From NCBI GenBank assembly GCA_002503395.1, contig DARQ01000074.1:2342-12067 (forward strand): a stretch of DNA of 9,726 nucleotides, in the 5' to 3' direction. This document shows, in pieces, positions 1 to 5,476 of the stretch (positions are counted from its first letter, which is position 1; the number at the start of each line of letters is the position of its first letter). The notes beneath the pieces were generated by a model. It made no database searches and had not been told where the DNA came from. It saw only the letters and a program-made list of their open reading frames with translations. Position numbers and translations under genes: made by a program. This DNA is from Euryarchaeota archaeon UBA60 (GTDB lineage Archaea; Thermoplasmatota; Poseidoniia; Poseidoniales; Poseidoniaceae).

Positions 1-971
1 AGGATGAACAACCAGGTAGGTGGGGGTGCGCCGGTGGCCGGCTTGTCGCGATACCTTTCGCGCACCGCCTTACCATCGGTCAGGTAGGCGAGTAGGCGTC
101 GGCGCCACGAATCGACATCGAGTGAGGCCCCCGGCAACATCGGCAAGGTGTCCATCAGGTTGTATGGGTCGTGATTCTCATCGATTCCCAAGCGGTGCAG
201 CACGCTGACGGCAACTCCGAGAGGGCGGTCCCAAGGTTGGCATGGATACCAGCAGACCGAGAGTAGTTCCTCCTTCTCCATCATTTCAGTGACCCATTGC
301 GCCGCCAGGGTCGACTTGCCGATGCCGGCAATCCCTGATAGCACCAGTGCCGGCGTACGGTCGATTCGCCACTGATGGAGCCGTGCGAGTTCAGCAGTCC
401 GCCCATGCACATCGCGCGGCGGTGGCGGAGCGGTGTGGTAGGTCGCATGGGCGCCGGCCAGCAGGGTCAACCTTCCAGGCTGTTTCGGCTTACCGCCATC
501 ACTGTGGCGAATCGGCCCGAAGCGAATATCTCCGAATACCAATACTCCCTCGTGTTGGGCGTGCATCAGGACCTGTAGTAGTGAGAGGTCAGCCTCGAGC
601 CTATCAGTGGCTTGGCCGGCCTCTAATTCCAGCAGGGTTCCGCGGCGGTCACGAATCAGCAAGGGTATCTTCGCCATCGCTTCCTTGCGCATCTCACCTT
701 CCTCTCGCCCGGTATCTGTCAACTGCCAGGTCTTCTGGCGGCGTGATTCCCCCTTCACCGTGCGCGAGTGCTCGCTGACCAATCCCTGGCGCAGAATGGT
801 TCGCATCGTCCGGCTCACATTCGGCGGGTGCAGAGCGCAGGCCTCGGCTATTCCACGTCGGGTGACAGAATTGGTGACGACATATTTGTCGGCCTGGTCA
901 TCATGCTCCAAGAGATGCAGCAGAATGCGGTCGCTGACCGCAACCGAGACCTTTGGCAGTTCGCTCGCCAC
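1..971 (-). CDS. Winged-helix / STAND-type P-loop NTPase regulator, 3' end outside window
   Basis: The minus-strand frame is open from a stop at 1002-1004 to the window edge, giving 323 complete codons from the GTG at 971. Residues about 12-90 read as a MarR-like winged helix: SDRILLHLLEH starts it, a helix-turn-helix covers about 38-64 (RRGIAEA, then PPNVSRTMRTILRQGLV), and a basic wing ends in QLTDTGRE. After a proline-rich linker, HGRTAEL (189-195) leads into a P-loop GIAGIGKST (213-221, K219), the usual start of a STAND/NB-ARC ATPase. The window ends in TWLFIL, where a Walker B aspartate would follow. No ATG lies in frame; TTG at 983 is the other possible start. GTG is preferred because the fold begins soon after it. 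Such proteins are thought to be nucleotide-gated transcription regulators; the ligand and targets cannot be read here. It is divergent from the surface-protein gene at 1124. Confidence 0.8.
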   Translation of the reverse strand, partial: MASELPKVSVAVSDRILLHLLEHDDQADKYVVTNSVTRRGIAEACALHPPNVSRTMRTILRQGLVSEHSRTVKGESRRQKTWQLTDTGREEGEMRKEAMAKIPLLIRDRRGTLLELEAGQATDRLEADLSLLQVLMHAQHEGVLVFGDIRFGPIRHSDGGKPKQPGRLTLLAGAHATYHTAPPPPRDVHGRTAELARLHQWRIDRTPALVLSGIAGIGKSTLAAQWVTEMMEKEELLSVCWYPCQPWDRPLGVAVSVLHRLGIDENHDPYNLMDTLPMLPGASLDVDSWRRRLLAYLTDGKAVRERYRDKPATGAPPPTWLFI

Positions 972-1022
972 AATGCCCGTCAAAGTGTAGGTGATGTTGA
1001 ATCATTCGCACGCTTGCGCCGC

Positions 1023-1030
1023 AATAAATA
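1023..1030 (-). promoter_or_regulatory. TATA-like box for the winged-helix NTPase gene
   Basis: On the minus strand this reads TATTTATT in otherwise GC-rich DNA. An archaeal start about 25 bp downstream would fall near 1000, some 17 to 30 bases before the candidate TTG (983) and GTG (971) start codons. No clear Shine-Dalgarno sequence precedes either codon. The call rests on composition and spacing only. Confidence 0.4.
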
Positions 1031-1040
1031 GGTTCAAGAC

Positions 1041-1079
1041 CATGCGCGCGGGAGCGAAATTACGCATGTGAAGCGCGCA
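1041..1079. repeat. Nested inverted repeats in the divergent control region
   Basis: Two overlapping inverted repeats lie between the divergent genes. CATGCG (1041-1046) pairs with CGCATG (1063-1068), and TGCGCGC (1043-1049) pairs with GCGCGCA (1073-1079). The two pairings are mutually exclusive as stems. They could be operator half-sites or simply a product of CG-rich composition. Confidence 0.35.
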
Positions 1080-1096
1080 CAACCAAAGCGTAAGGA

Positions 1097-1104
1097 CTAA
1101 TATC
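1097..1104 (+). promoter_or_regulatory. TATA-like box for the surface-protein gene
   Basis: CTAATATC is centred about 23 bases before the ATG at 1124, the spacing expected in archaea when transcription starts at or next to the start codon. This suggests a leaderless or nearly leaderless mRNA. A GGGGG run at 1116-1120 is too close to the ATG to be a good ribosome-binding site. Confidence 0.35.
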
Positions 1105-1123
1105 ACACGGATATCGGGGGATT

Positions 1124-4100
1124 ATGCGCTCTGCGCGGCCGCTGTTTCGCGTCTCGTCGGTAGCGTTAGTCATGGTTCTGGTTGTATTCCTGCCATTTGC
1201 AAGTGCAGTCGACACCGATGGTGATGGTCATGAAGACCATAATGACGACTGCCCGCTGGCGGCCGGCAACAGTTCGGTTGACCGTACCGGCTGTCCTGAT
1301 GTCGACGGGGATGGTACCAGTGATTGGACTGACCGTTGGTCGATCCCAAGTTCTCATTTTGAAATCGTTCAGACCCTGTCCTCAAGCTACGATTACTACG
1401 GCATCGACCATAGCCCGGACGGTGAACTGGTACTCTCTGGTGATGAGAACGGCTGGGTCAGAATCTGGAATACCTCAACTCAGGTGAACATGCTCTCCGA
1501 CCAGTTGAATGGCGCCGTGGCTGCGGTCGCATGGTCACCGGATGGCAGCATGGTCGCGGCAAGTACCAATCTTGGTAGTGGTGGTGACGATGAGTTACTG
1601 ATTTGGTGGGCCAACAATATGACCCTACGACACGCCGCAATCAATGTCGATGTCGAATCGGGTAACGATGATGTTCCCGGGAGCATCGCCTTCAACCACA
1701 ATGGCAGTCTCATTGCGGTTGCCGTCGGGAGGGCTACCAGCAGTGGCACCGACGGTGAAGTGAAGATTATCAATACCTCTTCCGGCCTTGAGGAGATTGC
1801 CTTGAACCCCGGCGGGGAAGACCGTTTCGACAGCGTCGCCTGGTCGCCTGATGGTTCGCGAATCGCCTTGGGCGGAAATGATGATATGTGGATTTATGAT
1901 ACCGTTAACTGGCAACAGAATCGCAGCATGACCGGCATCGCCGGGGCCACTATCGCCGACATTGCCTGGTCACCGGATGGTAACTGGATTTCAACCTGTG
2001 AATCATGGGGTGGTTCAAATTCAGCGGCCGAGTTATACAATGTTCATACCGGTTCAAGGCTATGGACAAAGACTCACACCAGCAGTTGCATGTCGACCGA
2101 TTTCTCACCCGACAGTAGAATGGTCGCTTTCGCGATATCCTATTATCAAGGCGATGGTGCCTCAGTGAGAGTATATTCAACCGATAACGGTAGTGCCGAG
2201 GATACCTTCTCAGGTCCGCGACCGGGAGGCTGTACCAGTGGTGGTGGCGGCAACCAATGTGGCACTGTGTATGGTCTCTCTTGGTCGTCGGACGGTCAGA
2301 GTATCGTCACTGGACATGGTAGAAATGATGAGGGTCTGTACTTCTGGAAAGTCGAGCCCGACCCTGACCAAGACGGGTGGAACACCACCGACCAAGGTGA
2401 TGGCAGGGTCGACCAATTTCCGATAGATCCTACGCAGTGGAACGATACCGACATGGATGGCTATGGTGATAATCCAGCACCGGCCTTCCAACCCGACTCC
2501 TGTGTCACAACCTTTGGCCTGTCTTATCATGACCGCTTCGGTTGCCCAGACAGCGATGGCGATGGATGGTCTGATCCAGATGGGATCTGGAAGGTTGCCG
2601 ACGGTGCCGATGCCTTCCTCAACGATGTGACCCAATGGCGTGACACCGATGGTGACGGCTATGGTGATAATTACTACTTCATCACCGGCATCCAACCGCT
2701 GGAATTACACCTCAATCAATCCGGCGATGCATTTCTGAACGAGGCCACCCAATGGAATGATAGCGATGGCGATGGCTACGGTGATAATTACAACAATGCC
2801 TCGTGGGCGAACATGTTCAGATGTACCGAGGAAATAGGCTGTGTCGGAATCTATGTGGCCACCGCGGTAACAGCCGATGCATTCCCTCTCGACCGCTACC
2901 AATGGTCGGATTCCGATGGCGACTGGGTCGGCGATAATCCCGATGGACCAATGCCCGATGGCTGCCCCGACCAATGGGGTGATTCGATGATGGACCGGCT
3001 GGGTTGCCCGGACAGTGACGGTGATGGCTGGTCAGATCCTGATGGAAATGAAGCCGCTCATCCCAGTGGTGATGCCGATGCATTCCCCGATGACCCGACC
3101 CAGTGGCGCGACTCAGATGGCGATGGATTCGGTGATAACCAGAGCGGTAATAATCCCGATGGATGTGTATTTGAGTCCGGTAATTCCTCGGTTGATGTAG
3201 TCGGTTGCCCGGATTGGGATGGTGACGGATGGGCCAACTACCCGCTGGGAGATGACCACTTCCCGGATGATCCGACCCAGTGGAACGATACCGACGGTGA
3301 TGGTTGGGGCGATAACCAGAGCGGCAACTATCCCGATGAATTCCCTCTCGATTCGACCCAGTGGAAGGATAGTGATGGTGATGGTTGCGGCGACAACAAA
3401 GTCCTACCAGACGGTGATTGGTGGCCGAATGACCCGACCCAGTGTCGAGATAGCGACGGCGACGGCTTCCCCGACAACCCAGATGGAACCAATGGTGACC
3501 AATGTCCGACCGAGTGGGGTCTTGCCAATGAAGATGGGATTCGTGGTTGTCCTGACCGTGATGGCGACGGCTACGTCGACTCGGTCGACATCTTCCCAGA
3601 TGATTCATTCCAATGGGTTGATGCCGATGAAGACGGAGTAGGAGATAATAATGCTGTGGCCAGCGGTGATGACTGTCTCGATGAGTACGGCACCAGTTCG
3701 GTCAGCCCGCTCGAGGGATGCCCCGACAATGATGGCGATGGCTGGGCCGATGAGATGGATGCTTTTCCCAACGACCCACTACAGTGGAAAGATAGCGATG
3801 GTGATTCTTATGGTGATAATTATTACTGGGAGAATATGACGGTTGAAGACCCGCTCATCGCCGGCAATTTCATCACTCTACGAGATGAGAGCGGTGATGC
3901 GTTTCCCAATGAAGGTAGCCAATGGGCCGACCGTGATGGCGATGGGAAGGGAGATAATCCCAACGGCTCTCAACCCGATGCATTTCCCGACCGTTTCACT
4001 CAGGACTCCGACCCGGATGGCGATGGTTATGGCAATAACGTGACCCTGGGCGCATTCCAACCCGATGATTGCCGCACCGATTATGGCACCTCTTGGCGTG

Positions 4101-4585
4101 ATAGTTATGGCTGTCCCGACATCGATGGTGACGGCCAGAGCGACCGCAATGACATCTGCCCTTACGACAAGGATTTCTGGTCTGGCTCAAAGGACCAGTG
4201 TGTCATCACCGAGGCTGAACAGGATGAGGTAATGGGCTCGGGCGATGAATCCTTCAGTATCGACCCGATGGTGATTCTCGGTGGGGCTATCCTACTCCTT
4301 CTGACCGCCTTGGTGATAATTCAGGTTGCCAAGCAAAGCGCTCGACGCAAGGGTAAGGTCCTGGTCAGTGAGGACGAGTACATCGACCTGAGGACTGACC
4401 ACAATCGCGAGGAAGAGGAGCGCAAACAGAAGTGGATCGATTATTACGTGTCGCAGGGAATGCACGATAAGGCCAAGGAATTGGGCTGGCAGGATGTTAG
4501 TGAATTACCTCAGTGGAAGCAATACGAAATCGAGAAGGCGGCCGCGGCCGAGACGCCGACGATGTTTGACCTCGAGGACCTCTAA
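1124..4585 (+). CDS. Secreted type I membrane protein with WD40 propeller and thrombospondin type 3 repeats
   Basis: A predicted surface protein of 1153 residues. A signal peptide covers about 1-28 (basic start, hydrophobic VALVMVLVVFLPF, cleavage near ASA/VD). Residues 30-70 are a first pair of TSP3-like calcium motifs. Residues about 80-410 form a WD40-like propeller with seven WSPDG-type turns, at 96, 137, 190, 240, 282, 327 and 387, most blades ending in an IWN, IYD or FWK-like strand. Residues 411-1015 are a TSP3-like array. A membrane helix spans about 1049-1068 (VILGGAILLLLTALVIIQVA), followed by a basic stop-transfer KQSARRKGK and an 84-residue charged cytosolic tail ending in FDLEDL. 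There are many N-x-S/T sequons, fitting a glycosylated exterior. TSP3 repeats bind calcium and form stiff rods, so the propeller is probably held off the membrane as a binding module; its partner is unknown. The ATG is favoured because the signal peptide follows directly. Confidence 0.88.
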   Translation: MRSARPLFRVSSVALVMVLVVFLPFASAVDTDGDGHEDHNDDCPLAAGNSSVDRTGCPDVDGDGTSDWTDRWSIPSSHFEIVQTLSSSYDYYGIDHSPDGELVLSGDENGWVRIWNTSTQVNMLSDQLNGAVAAVAWSPDGSMVAASTNLGSGGDDELLIWWANNMTLRHAAINVDVESGNDDVPGSIAFNHNGSLIAVAVGRATSSGTDGEVKIINTSSGLEEIALNPGGEDRFDSVAWSPDGSRIALGGNDDMWIYDTVNWQQNRSMTGIAGATIADIAWSPDGNWISTCESWGGSNSAAELYNVHTGSRLWTKTHTSSCMSTDFSPDSRMVAFAISYYQGDGASVRVYSTDNGSAEDTFSGPRPGGCTSGGGGNQCGTVYGLSWSSDGQSIVTGHGRNDEGLYFWKVEPDPDQDGWNTTDQGDGRVDQFPIDPTQWNDTDMDGYGDNPAPAFQPDSCVTTFGLSYHDRFGCPDSDGDGWSDPDGIWKVADGADAFLNDVTQWRDTDGDGYGDNYYFITGIQPLELHLNQSGDAFLNEATQWNDSDGDGYGDNYNNASWANMFRCTEEIGCVGIYVATAVTADAFPLDRYQWSDSDGDWVGDNPDGPMPDGCPDQWGDSMMDRLGCPDSDGDGWSDPDGNEAAHPSGDADAFPDDPTQWRDSDGDGFGDNQSGNNPDGCVFESGNSSVDVVGCPDWDGDGWANYPLGDDHFPDDPTQWNDTDGDGWGDNQSGNYPDEFPLDSTQWKDSDGDGCGDNKVLPDGDWWPNDPTQCRDSDGDGFPDNPDGTNGDQCPTEWGLANEDGIRGCPDRDGDGYVDSVDIFPDDSFQWVDADEDGVGDNNAVASGDDCLDEYGTSSVSPLEGCPDNDGDGWADEMDAFPNDPLQWKDSDGDSYGDNYYWENMTVEDPLIAGNFITLRDESGDAFPNEGSQWADRDGDGKGDNPNGSQPDAFPDRFTQDSDPDGDGYGNNVTLGAFQPDDCRTDYGTSWRDSYGCPDIDGDGQSDRNDICPYDKDFWSGSKDQCVITEAEQDEVMGSGDESFSIDPMVILGGAILLLLTALVIIQVAKQSARRKGKVLVSEDEYIDLRTDHNREEEERKQKWIDYYVSQGMHDKAKELGWQDVSELPQWKQYEIEKAAAAETPTMFDLEDL
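2354..4168 (+). repeat. Coding tandem array of calcium-binding TSP3-like modules
   Basis: This segment encodes residues 411-1015 of the surface protein and holds 19 DxDGDG-type motifs; two more lie at residues 30 and 59. Two module types alternate irregularly. Twelve follow FPxDPTQWxDSDGDGxGDN, about 20 residues each, starting near residues 432, 497, 536, 586, 653, 712, 739, 766, 823, 880, 926 and 953. Six carry a cysteine pair 14 or 15 residues apart followed by PDxDGDG (C460/474, C614/628, C681/695, C794/809, C851/866, C983/997); a seventh is at C43/57, before the propeller. At DNA level the array is rich in gatggcgatgg-like repeats, which create long but spurious antisense reading frames. 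Confidence 0.85.
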
Positions 4586-4625
4586 ACCGAGGCCACGACA
4601 AATCTTTACGCCTAAGGGCCTTCTG

Positions 4626-4630
4626 AAAAA
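4626..4630 (-). terminator. Short T-run after the hydrolase gene
   Basis: On the minus strand a TTTTT run begins eight bases beyond the hydrolase stop codon, inside the 52 bp convergent gap. Archaeal termination often uses T-rich stretches without a hairpin, so this could end the hydrolase transcript. It is short, and no second signal supports it. Confidence 0.3.
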
Positions 4631-4637
4631 CTGCTGT

Positions 4638-5444
4638 TCAGTGGCTGTGTTCTCGAGTTTGAGTTTTCGCTCGTTGACGCCGAGCCTTGACTGCTAATGA
4701 ATCATCGAAGGATAAGAACTCCAATCGACTGAATTCTTCCCAATCTCCCGCCGCAACCAGAGCCGTATTTCCCACTAACAATTCACCTACGGTTGTGAAG
4801 GTCGGTAAACTGCCATCTTCGAGTGGGTATTGATGGCCGGGTAAGACCAGCCAATCTTCGGGAAATTTTGCGAGAATAGATTTGAGATATATCAGGCTCT
4901 CGTGCTGCGCCCGAATATCACCGCCGAACAGGTCAGTACGGCCACATCGACCCAAGAACAGACAGTCTCCCGATAGCACGATTCCATGCCCACATATCGT
5001 CACATGACCCGGGGTATGGCCAGGGGTACAATGCACCTCAAAAGTAAGATTTCCCAGACTGAATTCTGAACTGGACAAAGGGGGATTATCCCAGCGGTCG
5101 GTATCAGGCCCTTCCCAGCCGCGCTCGGACTCCAATTCGTGTACCCAGACCCGCACTTCGGGAATCGCCTTGAGCAGACCTGCAACCCCTTTGCTGTGGT
5201 CCCAATGACTATGGGTGAGAAGTACCGATGTGAGAGTAAATCCGCGCTCGCCGCAGACCCGTGCCCAATATCTGCCGCTGAACGGGTCGACAATTGCTGC
5301 TTGGCCTGTGGATTTACAGATTATCAGGTGATTGAGATTGTCCCATCCCCCCAACTGTGCCTGCAGTACAAGCATTTCAGCACCATCATAGATGGTGTCG
5401 GGCTGGGGAGAAGGGGACATTTGCACAAATGCCACGTACCGCAT
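4638..5444 (-). CDS. Metallo-beta-lactamase-fold hydrolase, glyoxalase II / persulfide dioxygenase (ETHE1)-like
   Basis: A 268-residue cytosolic MBL-fold protein with a full metal-ligand set: THSHWDH (H78, H80, D82, H83), PGHTPGH (H143), SGD (D160) and PGHQY (H204). The motif GDCLFLGRCGRTDLFGGD (159-176) resembles the GCGRTDF signature of ETHE1-type persulfide dioxygenases more than the substrate loop of classical glyoxalase II, and there is no clear glyoxalase II C-terminal helical domain. ETHE1 enzymes use one iron to oxidise glutathione persulfide to sulfite and glutathione; glyoxalase II splits S-lactoylglutathione. The substrate here is not settled, and an archaeon may use a different thiol. 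The annotated start is the ATG at 5444. The ATG at 5420 (residue 9) is a serious alternative, because the 5443-5463 palindrome then falls upstream of the gene. It is divergent from the regulator at 5477 and convergent with the surface-protein gene. Confidence 0.85.
   Translation of the reverse strand: MRYVAFVQMSPSPQPDTIYDGAEMLVLQAQLGGWDNLNHLIICKSTGQAAIVDPFSGRYWARVCGERGFTLTSVLLTHSHWDHSKGVAGLLKAIPEVRVWVHELESERGWEGPDTDRWDNPPLSSSEFSLGNLTFEVHCTPGHTPGHVTICGHGIVLSGDCLFLGRCGRTDLFGGDIRAQHESLIYLKSILAKFPEDWLVLPGHQYPLEDGSLPTFTTVGELLVGNTALVAAGDWEEFSRLEFLSFDDSLAVKARRQRAKTQTREHSH
5418..5431. promoter_or_regulatory. Inverted repeat CATTTG-CA-CAAATG at the alternative hydrolase start
   Basis: Two perfect 6 bp arms surround a CA spacer. 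The left arm includes the internal ATG (minus strand, 5420-5418) of the hydrolase. If translation starts there, a bound protein or RNA fold would cover the start codon. It lies about 28 bp, centre to centre, from the larger palindrome. An operator role is inferred from symmetry and position. Confidence 0.35.
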
Positions 5445-5463
5445 GACTTCTAAAGGAAGTCAT
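5443..5463. promoter_or_regulatory. Perfect 8+8 bp palindrome in the shared divergent promoter, candidate operator
   Basis: The arms ATGACTTC (5443-5450) and GAAGTCAT (5456-5463) are perfect inverted copies around a five-base spacer TAAAG. The site nearly fills the gap between the two divergent start codons and overlaps the annotated hydrolase ATG. Its AT-rich centre (TTCTAAAG, 5448-5455) lies about 25 bp before the regulator's GTG and about 30 bp before the hydrolase's internal ATG, so it could also serve as a TATA element for both directions. A dimeric winged-helix protein bound here would block both promoters. The adjacent regulator is the obvious candidate, but that link is inferred. Confidence 0.5.
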
Positions 5464-5476
5464 AGGTTCCCCTGCC

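Noticed and set aside
347..778. Plus-strand open frames over the first kilobase
   Set aside because: They are Arg/Ser/Pro-rich shadows of the minus-strand winged-helix NTPase frame, which carries a P-loop and runs without stops to the window edge.
2210..2695. A 161-codon minus-strand open frame over the propeller and first repeats
   Set aside because: It overlaps well-supported coding sequence on the other strand and shows only low-complexity Ile/Val/Thr-rich text from the repeats.
2817..3608. A 263-codon open frame on the minus strand within the surface-protein gene
   Set aside because: It is the antisense reading of Asp-Gly repeats, giving a low-complexity His/Arg/Ser-rich product with no recognisable domain; the plus-strand frame has a signal peptide, domains and a membrane helix.
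4570..4592. Inverted repeat CCTCG / CGAGG across the stop of the surface-protein gene as a terminator
   Set aside because: The arms are five bases with a 13-base loop and no T-run follows, so it is not convincing.
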